Assembly (NCBI RefSeq): GCF_012290005.1
Contig: NZ_JAAXMS010000007.1
Span: forward strand, 291,991-355,990
Length of the DNA stretch: 64,000 bases
Direction: 5' to 3'
Origin: Crateriforma spongiae
Lineage (GTDB): Bacteria; Planctomycetota; Planctomycetia; Pirellulales; Pirellulaceae
Shown: piece after piece, positions 18,009-25,736 of the stretch
Numbering within the stretch: the first letter of the stretch is position 1
Layout of the letters: every line of letters begins with the position of its first letter
Made by a program: the position numbers and the translations under genes
Notes under the pieces: model-generated
Databases searched by the model: none
Seen by the model: only the letters and a program-made list of their open reading frames with translations
Told to the model about the DNA's origin: nothing

Positions 18009-18385
18009 CGGACAACGGAGACAACGTGTCAGCCGTGCGTCGGTGAAGCACGCATGCCATGGACGGGCGCGGCGCTGCGTCCGTAACCCAGGTTGCTGCG
18101 CAGATGATTGCTCGCAGTCGGTCCTCGCAGCGAAGTGATATTCGGAGCGTCTTCGTCAATCACACTCCCATTCCTTGAAGCGTGTGTGCCAGCTTGCACA
18201 TGTTTTGCGGATCAATCCGTGTAGGATCATCCTGGATATCACGAGCCCGGGGGCCGTTGGCGCGAGCTTGCGATTGGAAGCTCGTGCTTGGTCTGCGGCG
18301 GACGCTGGTAGCGTTGTTTGACGAAAGGAAAAGTGCCGTCGTTTCAACCCTGTCACCGAAGGGGCACTGATTCAGTTGAAACACG
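18009..18385. other. Gene-free interval after the polysaccharide locus
   Basis: 377 bases with short frames only and no protein similarity that I recognise. It separates the GH51 gene from the tRNA-Leu terminator. I looked for a direct repeat of the tRNA 3' end (an att-like site) here and around 10.7 kb and saw none. Confidence 0.4.
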
Positions 18386-18420
18386 AAAAAAGGCCTCAAG
18401 CAACAACGTGCTTAAGGCCT
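18386..18420 (-). terminator. Rho-independent terminator of tRNA-Leu
   Basis: Read on the minus strand: AGGCCTTAAGCA, loop, TGCTTGAGGCCT, then six T residues (the A-run at 18386-18391). The 12-bp stem has one G-T wobble. It lies 22 bases beyond the mature tRNA 3' end. A smaller perfect hairpin (CTCGGT, CTTT, ACCGAG; 18427-18442) sits between the two. Confidence 0.85.
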
Positions 18421-18442
18421 GTTGGGCTCGGTAAAGACCGAG

Positions 18443-18527
18443 TGCGGATGAGAGGATTTGAACCTCCACGTCCTTATCGGACACTAGAACCTGAATCTAG
18501 CGCGTCTGCCAGTTCCGCCACATCCGC
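18443..18527 (-). tRNA. tRNA-Leu (anticodon CAG)
   Basis: The 85-nt sequence folds as a class II (long variable arm) tRNA. The acceptor stem GCGGATG pairs with CATCCGC plus discriminator A. The anticodon arm is CTAGA-TTCAGGT-TCTAG giving anticodon CAG (codon CUG). The variable arm is long and the T-arm holds GGTTCAAATCC. CCA is not encoded. The decaying polysaccharide locus ends about 430 bases away, consistent with (but not proof of) tRNA-proximal insertion. Confidence 0.95.
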
Positions 18528-18707
18528 TGAAATCGCGCCGAAGAAAATCTTGGGCGATTGAAAACTGCGGCCGCTGACGAACGAAGAATCGGCGTCGCGG
18601 CCACGGCAGATTCAGGAAGATATCGCTTGGTCGGTTTGGTCGCAAGGGCAGCGAACAGCCTGGTCGCTGCCCGCCGCCGAACTCAAAATTCCCTGGTCTT
18701 CTGGGCC

Positions 18708-20318
18708 CTACGGGCGGCTGCGTCCCGCGGCGATCAATTCGGCCAGTTCGGCCTTCATCCGCTGGGCGACATCTGGGTGCTGGTCGATCACGTTGTTGGT
18801 TTCTCCCGGATCGTCGGCCAAGTTGAACAACTGGAATTGCGGGATCGGATCCCGGACCAATCGCAGGTGAATGTTGTTGGCCTTTTTGCTGTCCGCGCGG
18901 ACCAGTTTCCAGTCGCCGACACGATAGCCGTAGTTGTCGCCTTTGCCGTTGTCTTGCTGGACCAGCGATTGGCGGCCCTGAGCGTCGTCGGCACCCAGCA
19001 GTGCGTCCGAAACGTCAAAGCTGTCCAAGCATGCGTCGTCGGGCAACGCAACGCCGGCCATCGCGGCACAGCTGGCGGCCAGGTCGACGGTGCAAACGAT
19101 TTTGTCCGATACGCCGGGACGAATGGTGCCGGGCCACCACGTGATCAGCGGGGTTCGGGTGCCGCCCTCGTAAACGTTGTACTTTCCGCCGGTGAACGGA
19201 CCGTTGGGATCATGGTCGCCAAGCTTTTCAATCGCGTCGTCTTTGTAACCGTCGTCCAAGACCGGACCGTTGTCGCTGCAGAACACGACCATGGTTTTCT
19301 GGTCCAACTGCAGGTCTTTCAATGTCGAAATCAGTTCGCCGACGCACCAGTCCAGTTCGACGATGGCATCGCCACGAGGACCTAGGCCGGATGTGCCTTG
19401 GAAGCGTTCGTGCACCGCTCGGGGAACGTGCAGGTCGTGACTGGCGAAGAACAGAAAGAATGGTTCGCTTTGGTGGTCTTTGATCCATTGCTTGGATTCA
19501 CTGACCCAGCGGTCCGAGAGGTCTTCGTCACGAAAACGGGCCGCGTGGCCACCGGTGTAGAAACCGATTCGGCTGATGCCGTTGTGGATGGTCGAATTGT
19601 GGCCGTGCGACCAGTCCATCTTCAGCGTGTCGCGATGGGAAATGCCGGTGGGATGATCGGGAGATGGCTTTTTCTGGCCCACCCACAACGGATCTGCTGG
19701 ATCCAGGTTCAACACGTGGTGGTCCTGAACATAAACCTGCGGAACGCGATCGTTGGTCGTCGGCAGCAAAAAGCAATGATCAAAACCAATCTCCAGCGGT
19801 CCGGGGGAAAGCTTGCCGTTCCAATCAGGCCCGGCGTCTTTGGTGCCCAGGCCCAAGTGCCATTTCCCGATGACCGCGGTGTGGTATCCGGCCGACTTCA
19901 TCAGCGAAGCAATGGTGGTGGTCCCGGCCGGGATTAATGCGGGGCTGTTGGGCGGCGCAATGCCGGTGCCGTCTTCGCGAAACGCATAAGTGCCGGTCAA
20001 AAATGAGTAACGCGTCGGCGTGCAGGTCGATGCCGAGCAATACCCGCTGGTAAAGCGAAGGCCCTCGGCGGCCAATCGATCGATATGTGGCGTTTCCAGT
20101 GCAGCGTGCCCGTAACAGGAAACGTCGCCGTATCCCAAGTCGTCGGCCATGATCACGATGACATTGGGTGGATCCGCCGACTGGGCCGACGCCAGGGGAC
20201 CGCCCAAGCCCAGGACCACAAGGCAGCACACCAGCGATACGACGCCCTGGTTAGACCGGACGTGCCGGTGCAAGGCGGTGGGGACAATGTTGTTGTCAAG
20301 TGATGCGGATGGTTTCAT
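18708..20318 (-). CDS. Secreted type I sulfatase
   Basis: 536 residues from ATG 20318, which has an AGGAG nine bases upstream and gives a signal peptide (VVSLVCCLVVLGLGGPLASAQ). A longer frame to 20534 adds 72 residues of implausible composition. The formylglycine signature is CTPTR (Cys99-Arg103), and NVIVIMADDLGYGD carries the metal-binding Asp pair. GKWHLG and a later FCSDNGP Asp-Asn site are also present, all features of arylsulfatase-family enzymes. The protein would desulfate a glycan or ester in the periplasm after Cys-to-formylglycine modification. No maturase or glycosidase gene is adjacent, so the substrate is not indicated by context. Confidence 0.93.
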   Translation of the reverse strand: MKPSASLDNNIVPTALHRHVRSNQGVVSLVCCLVVLGLGGPLASAQSADPPNVIVIMADDLGYGDVSCYGHAALETPHIDRLAAEGLRFTSGYCSASTCTPTRYSFLTGTYAFREDGTGIAPPNSPALIPAGTTTIASLMKSAGYHTAVIGKWHLGLGTKDAGPDWNGKLSPGPLEIGFDHCFLLPTTNDRVPQVYVQDHHVLNLDPADPLWVGQKKPSPDHPTGISHRDTLKMDWSHGHNSTIHNGISRIGFYTGGHAARFRDEDLSDRWVSESKQWIKDHQSEPFFLFFASHDLHVPRAVHERFQGTSGLGPRGDAIVELDWCVGELISTLKDLQLDQKTMVVFCSDNGPVLDDGYKDDAIEKLGDHDPNGPFTGGKYNVYEGGTRTPLITWWPGTIRPGVSDKIVCTVDLAASCAAMAGVALPDDACLDSFDVSDALLGADDAQGRQSLVQQDNGKGDNYGYRVGDWKLVRADSKKANNIHLRLVRDPIPQFQLFNLADDPGETNNVIDQHPDVAQRMKAELAELIAAGRSRP

Positions 20319-20539
20319 CCGGCCGGTCTCCTGAAGATGCGTCGGGTTGAATCGGGAACCACAGCATAGCACGGACACGTTTCGGATCGCGTGCGATTGG
20401 GCGGATTCGACATTCGGGCAGTGGCACGTGGACAAGCCACTCAAGCGACCCGATGTCCCGTCGGCTATCATCGAACTTGGGCACAGGCTCTGCACCCGAT
20501 CGCCGGCAGACCGCAATTCACCAGATCGAGGCAATGCGA

Positions 20540-21640
20540 ATGCGATTCGTTCAACGACGGCCCGTCAGAGGCATCCCAACACGGTTCGGGCATGGCCTGT
20601 GGTGGGCCGTCTGCGTTGCATGGGTGGGCATCTTTGTTGCCGGAACCCCAGGCCGCGGGGACGCCGCCGACGAAGGTCCTTCGGCTGATGTCGTGGTCGT
20701 GATCGGCGCGGCCGGGACCGACGAATACGCCGAACCGTTACGTCAGTGGGCCGCCGAACTGGACGCCTTGCGGGATCATTCCGACATCCGGTTGCAAGTG
20801 ATCGGCAGCCCCGTGGCTTCACCCGACGCCGCAGCCTTGGCCGATGTATCGAGCGAGTCCACAAACGATCGCCAGCGATTGCGTCAGGCTTTGGCCGAAC
20901 GTGTCAAACCGGTGACCGCCACTGGCGATGGTGATGCCGGGCCCAATGGTGGGCCGACGTTGTGGTTGATCCTGCTGGGTCACGGCACCTTTGCCGACGA
21001 CGTCGCAAAATTCAATTTGGTCGGTCCCGACGTGTCCGCCGCTGAGTTGGCTCAGTGGCTTTCGGCGACTTCGTCGCGCACGGTGATCGTCAATGCCGCG
21101 TCGTGCAGCGGACCTTTCGTCAATCGGCTTTCCGGGCCCGATCGAGTCGTCGTGACGGCGACCCAAAGCGGAGACGAACGTGACTGGACAAGATTCGGCG
21201 GCTACTTTGTCCAAGCGATCATTTCCGACGCCGCTGATTTGGACCACGACGATGAAACGTCGGTCTTGGAAGCCTTTGTAATGGCCGCCGGCAAGACCCG
21301 TCAGTTCTATCGGGATGCCGGACGCATCGCCAGCGAACACGCATTGATCGACGACAACGGGGATGCCCAGGGGACACCGGCCCAGTGGTTCGATGGGCTA
21401 TCGGCGGACCAGAAGCATGCCGAAGCCGACGGAAATCTTGCCAAGCGAATCACTTTGGTCGCTGCGTCCGACCAGCCCCGGCTGGACGAGGCCCAGCGTG
21501 CCGAACGGGATGTGATCGAGGGCGAATTAGAAACGCTGAAACGTCGGAAGCCGAAAATGAATGCGGCCGAATACTGGAGCACGCTAGAAGCGCTGATGCT
21601 GCGGCAAGCCGAACTTTACCAGCGATCCGCGGACCAGTAG
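20540..21640 (+). CDS. Caspase-like (clan CD) secreted protein
   Basis: 366 residues from ATG 20540 (GAGG eight bases upstream; an ATG at 20534 is the alternative). A signal peptide (about 18-43) is followed by a fold that reads like the caspase/legumain hemoglobinase core. The first strand is ADVVVVIGAAG, the catalytic-type His is in LWLILLGHGTFADD (His148), and the Cys is in TVIVNAASCSGPF (Cys189). A helical Arg/Lys-rich tail follows (about 290-366), with the sequence LETLKRRKPKM. His at the end of one strand and Cys at the end of the next is the clan CD arrangement. Exact subfamily (C13-, C14- or C25-like) is uncertain, and activity is inferred. Confidence 0.6.
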   Translation: MRFVQRRPVRGIPTRFGHGLWWAVCVAWVGIFVAGTPGRGDAADEGPSADVVVVIGAAGTDEYAEPLRQWAAELDALRDHSDIRLQVIGSPVASPDAAALADVSSESTNDRQRLRQALAERVKPVTATGDGDAGPNGGPTLWLILLGHGTFADDVAKFNLVGPDVSAAELAQWLSATSSRTVIVNAASCSGPFVNRLSGPDRVVVTATQSGDERDWTRFGGYFVQAIISDAADLDHDDETSVLEAFVMAAGKTRQFYRDAGRIASEHALIDDNGDAQGTPAQWFDGLSADQKHAEADGNLAKRITLVAASDQPRLDEAQRAERDVIEGELETLKRRKPKMNAAEYWSTLEALMLRQAELYQRSADQ

Positions 21641-21815
21641 GCCGTACTCAAACGCATCGGGTGAACCATCGAAGCGTCAAATCGACGCATCGTCCGAAAT
21701 TTTCACAAAAACCTATGGCGGCATGCCTGCCGTAGTCGCGGCGTCAGTGGCGCATTGAAGATTCCTCTGAAAATTTGTCAACGAAAGCGATACCCACCGG
21801 GGCTGAAAGGGTTCA

Positions 21816-21844
21816 TTTTGAAGTCGGGTGCTCACTTTTGAAGT
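21816..21844. repeat. Two 9-bp direct repeats, 20 bp apart
   Basis: TTTTGAAGT occurs at 21816-21824 and 21836-21844, a centre-to-centre spacing of exactly 20 bases (about two helical turns). The pair lies 76-104 bases upstream of the preferred start of the next membrane protein gene, where an operator could sit. Function is inferred from position only. Confidence 0.35.
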
Positions 21845-21919
21845 GCCGATTTGAAAACAGAACCCGCTGCGGGAGTTTCTTTGAAACAGGCCCGCGAACG
21901 CTTTGACGGTGCAAGCAAG

Positions 21920-23014
21920 ATGTTGACGAGTCAAACATTCCGGTCGCGGCTGACCCCGACGCTGTTGATCAGTTTTGCCGCCCTGCTGGTCGCACCCACC
22001 GCCGATGCGGTGGAGGTTGCCTATCGCAGGGACGCCAAGACGGTGGCTAATTCGGGTCTCTTGTTTCTGGACGGCCAGTACATCGCGCCGCCTTATGCGG
22101 TGGGTTGGGATCTTCAATCCGGCTTGATCGTCAATGGTCACGAACTGGGCCGACAGTATCTGGGAAAGCCGGTGGAGGCATCGCCGGCCGGTGATTCCGG
22201 CTCAATACCGCAGCGGCGTCGCTTTTTCGCCCGAATGCGCAGCAACCGCGTTCAAACGTTGCAGCAGTTAAGCGAAATCATCAATGCCACCTTGTTGGGT
22301 GATGCTCGGTCTGTCGTCGTCCTTGAAAAAGGCTGCCACCCAATCTTGTTGGATTCTTATGAAGGATCGCCGGAATTGCTGTTGGCGATTCACACCCGCA
22401 CGCTCGGTGCTTCCTTGGACGAAATGTTGGATTCGATCGTTCTGACCGATTCGGATCGTGCACACTTGGCGCAGTTCGTTACCGATTTGGAAATCACGCC
22501 GGAGCTGGATGATCGAGTTCGTTACGCGTTGGACATCTCGGATCAAATCGTTTTGATGAACGAATCGAATACGGAAAAGACGGCCGTGTTGGATCAATAC
22601 ACTTATCCGCTGACGATTTTTGCGATGATCTGTGTCGCTTGTGGGTTCGGGCACTTGCTGCAACACAAACCGGTCTTGGAATCCACCGGTGATCCGCAAA
22701 CCGATTCGTCACGCCAGCGTACGATCGTCATGCGATCCCTGTTGATCTTTGTGTTCTTGTCGGCGGTTGATTTGATTTGGACGATGTTGGCGTCGCACAC
22801 CGGTTCGATGCGTGAACTGAATCCGCTGGGCAATGGTTTGTTAAGCAATCCGACGCACTTGATCGCGTTCAAATCTGCCGTGGTGATGATGTCGGCGGGG
22901 ATTTTGTATGTGCTGCATCAACGATCGGTCGCACAGATGGCATCCTGGTGGGGGTGTTTGGTGCTGACGTTGTTGACCGCCCGTTGGTTGATCTTCAACT
23001 CGATGTTCATGTAG
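21920..23014 (+). CDS. Secreted/membrane protein of unknown function with DUF5658-like C-terminus
   Basis: 364 residues from ATG 21920, preferred over 21851 because it begins with a signal peptide (LTPTLLISFAALLVAPTADA). The N-terminal 200 residues are soluble and extracytoplasmic, with VEVAYRRDAKTVANSGLLFL and GDARSVVVLEKG. A TM segment (ILTIFAMICVACGFG region) is followed by three closely spaced TM helices. The last part (SAVDLIWTMLASHTGSMREL, then NPLGNGLL) matches the DUF5658 pattern of an Asp-bearing helix followed by E/R-xNP. No enzymatic motif is visible. It stands alone between a caspase-like gene and a convergent peptidase gene. Confidence 0.6.
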   Translation: MLTSQTFRSRLTPTLLISFAALLVAPTADAVEVAYRRDAKTVANSGLLFLDGQYIAPPYAVGWDLQSGLIVNGHELGRQYLGKPVEASPAGDSGSIPQRRRFFARMRSNRVQTLQQLSEIINATLLGDARSVVVLEKGCHPILLDSYEGSPELLLAIHTRTLGASLDEMLDSIVLTDSDRAHLAQFVTDLEITPELDDRVRYALDISDQIVLMNESNTEKTAVLDQYTYPLTIFAMICVACGFGHLLQHKPVLESTGDPQTDSSRQRTIVMRSLLIFVFLSAVDLIWTMLASHTGSMRELNPLGNGLLSNPTHLIAFKSAVVMMSAGILYVLHQRSVAQMASWWGCLVLTLLTARWLIFNSMFM

Positions 23015-23121
23015 TCGCCGGTCGCGGGGCGACGATCGACTGCGTGTCTGGTTCGTTGAACTTTTCACACAAAGGACCGCCGTGTCGGTGCGTGGCCCAC
23101 TTCGATCTTGGCGGATTTCGA

Positions 23122-24366
23122 TCAGCGTCCACACGCCCAGTGGCGGACGATCTGGTCAAAGCGTTCGATACCATCGGCAATTTGCCGAAGCGAAATGGAT
23201 TCGTCGCTGGTGTGCGCTTGGGCGATGTCGCCGGGGCCTAGAACGACACGCGACCGCAGTTCGGTCAGCACACCACCGTCGGTTCCGTAGCAAACCGTCG
23301 CCGGTTGGGTGCCGGTGATCGATGCCAGTTGGCGGATGTGGGGCTGATCGGCTTCGCACCAAAACGGCGGACATCCCGGATGCCGTGTGAACTGGATGCC
23401 CTGTGCTTCGGCCAGCGTGCGAACTTCGTCGATCAAATCTTCGCCATCAATTCCCGGCATCGGCCGTAGCGAACACCAAGCCTTGCACCGGGGCGGCGTG
23501 ATGTTGACCACATTCATGGAATCGCTGACGCCGAAGTTCCAAGACAGCGTCGGCGGATCGAACTGATCGTTTTGGTACTGCGGGTCTGATTCGGTGCGGT
23601 GATAGATTTCCAGCAACTTGTCCAACAACGGCACCATGGCGATGTTCGCGTTGATGCCGTCTCGGGTACTGCTGTGCCCCGCCCTGCCCTGGCTGGTCAG
23701 TGTGAACCCGGTGATGCCTTTGTGAGCGTGGTAGACCGCAAGGCCGGTCGGTTCGCCGATCACAGCTAGCGGTTGGGCTTCGACCATTTCGCGGTACGCC
23801 CCGCTGTGCTGGACCAAGTGCTGTGCACCCTGGAAACCCACTTCTTCGTCCGCCGTGCAGACCACCCAGATCGGCGCCCGCTGTTCATCCGCGGCAATCC
23901 CACGCAACGTTTGGATCATGACGGCCAATGATCCTTTCATGTCACAGGTCCCGCGGCCGAACATCCGCCCATCGGTGATGACAGGCGCGAACGGATCACC
24001 GCCAGGTCCGTCCCAGCCATCGGCCGGAACCACGTCGGTGTGACAGAAATACGCGAATCCCGATTCGATGGGGAACGACGAATCAACGGGACGTGATGAA
24101 CCATCCGATGTTCCCGCCGCGTCGGTCGTCGCTGTGGGGACTGGCGGCCTGACCGCCGCGAGGTTGGATTTGGTGACACCTCTTGCGTCGACATAAGTGC
24201 TGTTTTCGACGCGAAACCCCAGTTCCGAAAGGACGTCAGCGATGTGCGCGTGGATGTCCACGTTGCTGGTGTGGCTGATCGTCGGATAGCGGATCAGCGA
24301 TTCCAACAATTCACAGCATTGGCCGACGGCGGCGGAACGGGCGGGCTGAACAGGGGGCGGGGTCAT
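23122..24366 (-). CDS. M20 family metallopeptidase (acetylornithine deacetylase / ArgE-like)
   Basis: About 414 residues. The start at 24366 overlaps the upstream gene's stop as ATGA, favouring translational coupling; an ATG at 24375 is the alternative. Di-zinc ligands and catalytic residues are all visible: FCHTDVVPADGW (His, then Asp), GRGTCDMKG (bridging Asp), CTADEEVGF (catalytic Glu plus ligand Glu), IGEPTGL, and AHTSDESI near the C-terminus. Length and motif spacing fit ArgE/DapE-type deacylases. A loop between the first strands contains a Thr/Ala/Ser-rich insertion of about 30 residues. It is the last gene of a three-gene operon with two structural-looking membrane proteins, so arginine synthesis is not assured. 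Confidence 0.9.
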   Translation of the reverse strand: MTPPPVQPARSAAVGQCCELLESLIRYPTISHTSNVDIHAHIADVLSELGFRVENSTYVDARGVTKSNLAAVRPPVPTATTDAAGTSDGSSRPVDSSFPIESGFAYFCHTDVVPADGWDGPGGDPFAPVITDGRMFGRGTCDMKGSLAVMIQTLRGIAADEQRAPIWVVCTADEEVGFQGAQHLVQHSGAYREMVEAQPLAVIGEPTGLAVYHAHKGITGFTLTSQGRAGHSSTRDGINANIAMVPLLDKLLEIYHRTESDPQYQNDQFDPPTLSWNFGVSDSMNVVNITPPRCKAWCSLRPMPGIDGEDLIDEVRTLAEAQGIQFTRHPGCPPFWCEADQPHIRQLASITGTQPATVCYGTDGGVLTELRSRVVLGPGDIAQAHTSDESISLRQIADGIERFDQIVRHWACGR

Positions 24367-25733
24367 GGATTCCATTGTTCCAAAACACGAATCAGCGCGT
24401 CGCGATCGGCGCCGATGACTTCCGTTTGGATTGATTGCAGCCAGCCCAACGCTTGTCGCCGATCCGCATCGGTTCCGGCCGACGGGCTGACCGAATGAAA
24501 GCACGCGCGGGCGGCCAATGCCGTGTCGCCAGCATCAACCAGTGAATCGGCGGCCAAACGGTCGACCAGGGCGATGGGCAGGCGGTCGCGGGCGAAGCGT
24601 TTGTTGCGTCCGGCGGTCCGCACGATGACACGATCGGGCGACGATTCCACCAAAACAACTTTAACGGCGCTGGTCAAGTCGATCGAATCCCCCGGGGATA
24701 ACTGGTTCAACGATCGGTCCATTGCTCCGCGATAGTACTGGGCCAATTCCGCGAACTGACGAACGGACTCCGCACGCCGATCTTGCTGGGAATTGGCCGC
24801 GGCGGCAACGGCGGTTTTGGACAATGCGATTGCCCGGTCCAGTTGGCCCGATCGCAGCGCGTTCATGGCGTCTCGGTAAGCATTATCGCCACGACGAATT
24901 TGGTCGGGGTTCACCGCCGGCGGTTCAACGGGCGGCCCGGTCGGTTCAGGGCCGGGCATCGTCGCGGGATCCGGTGATGTCGCAGGCAAGGTATCCATCG
25001 GTGTGGATGGCTTGGCGGTCGACGGCGGCGATGGGTCGTCGGGAGATCGTTCATTCGGCGATGTTGTATCCGAAGAAGAGAGTTTCTGGTCGAACCAGGA
25101 GTCACCGAGATCCGCGGCCAGTGAAGACCGATCGCTGCGGCCGGGCTGTATCACCGGCGGCAGTTGTGCATCATTGTTTTGCCGCTGGTTCTCCGGTGCA
25201 ACGGATGGTCGTTTTTGAGCGAGCGGTGCGTCGACCGATGCCATTGGCGAATCCCCATCGCCGACGTCCGTCGAATCGCCGTCACCCGAAAACAAGGTGA
25301 CGCCTGCCCAGCCGGCCAGGCTGGCGACCGATGCGACGACCAGCGTGACAGCCAATCCACCGGGGCGACGTTTGGACGCCCTGCGATGGGGGCGATGAGC
25401 GTCAGGATCGGGTGTGATGAAAGGATCATCCCCGGTGTCCGGTGATGACCGCGTGGCAACGGGCGGGGCCGTGGCTTGAGGGTGGATTTGCGCGGGGGCT
25501 GCGGCCGGAATTGCCAGGGGGATCGCTTCGGAATCCTCTTCGCCGCCGGTGGGCTGCACCGGTGCGGTCGGTGGCTCGTTTCGCTCCGGTGCATGGGGTT
25601 GTTGTTTTGTCGCCGGCTCGGGCGTGGACGGCGGATGCGGGGTGGTGACCGCCGGCTGCGCAGCGGTCTTCAGCGGTGCCAGCGGGTCACCGGTGGGCAA
25701 CCACTTGGCCAATGGATCGGAGGGGCCGGCCAT
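24363..25733 (-). CDS. Pro-rich single-pass membrane protein of unknown function
   Basis: 456 residues. A Pro/Ala-rich cytoplasmic N-terminus (about 1-120) begins MAGPSDPLAKWLPTGDPLAP. A TM helix (about 130-150, VTLVVASVASLAGWAGVTLF) and a long Pro/Ser/Asp-rich linker (to about 270) follow. The C-terminal domain of about 180 residues contains a TPR-like pair of helices (RRGDNAYRDAMNALRSGQLD, RAIALSKTAVAAA) and a small beta-region (VKVVLVESSPDRVIVRTAG). It starts 4 bases after the prenyltransferase-repeat gene and overlaps the M20 gene, so the three are co-expressed. No catalytic motif seen; a scaffold or envelope role is guesswork. Confidence 0.65.
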   Translation of the reverse strand: MAGPSDPLAKWLPTGDPLAPLKTAAQPAVTTPHPPSTPEPATKQQPHAPERNEPPTAPVQPTGGEEDSEAIPLAIPAAAPAQIHPQATAPPVATRSSPDTGDDPFITPDPDAHRPHRRASKRRPGGLAVTLVVASVASLAGWAGVTLFSGDGDSTDVGDGDSPMASVDAPLAQKRPSVAPENQRQNNDAQLPPVIQPGRSDRSSLAADLGDSWFDQKLSSSDTTSPNERSPDDPSPPSTAKPSTPMDTLPATSPDPATMPGPEPTGPPVEPPAVNPDQIRRGDNAYRDAMNALRSGQLDRAIALSKTAVAAAANSQQDRRAESVRQFAELAQYYRGAMDRSLNQLSPGDSIDLTSAVKVVLVESSPDRVIVRTAGRNKRFARDRLPIALVDRLAADSLVDAGDTALAARACFHSVSPSAGTDADRRQALGWLQSIQTEVIGADRDALIRVLEQWNP

Positions 25734-25736
25734 GGT

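Noticed and set aside
18558-19385. A 275-codon frame opposite the sulfatase gene
   Set aside because: The sulfatase on the other strand has full catalytic motifs; this is its shadow.
20319-20534. 72-residue extension of the sulfatase
   Set aside because: ATG 20318 has an AGGAG site and starts a signal peptide; the extension would hide it.
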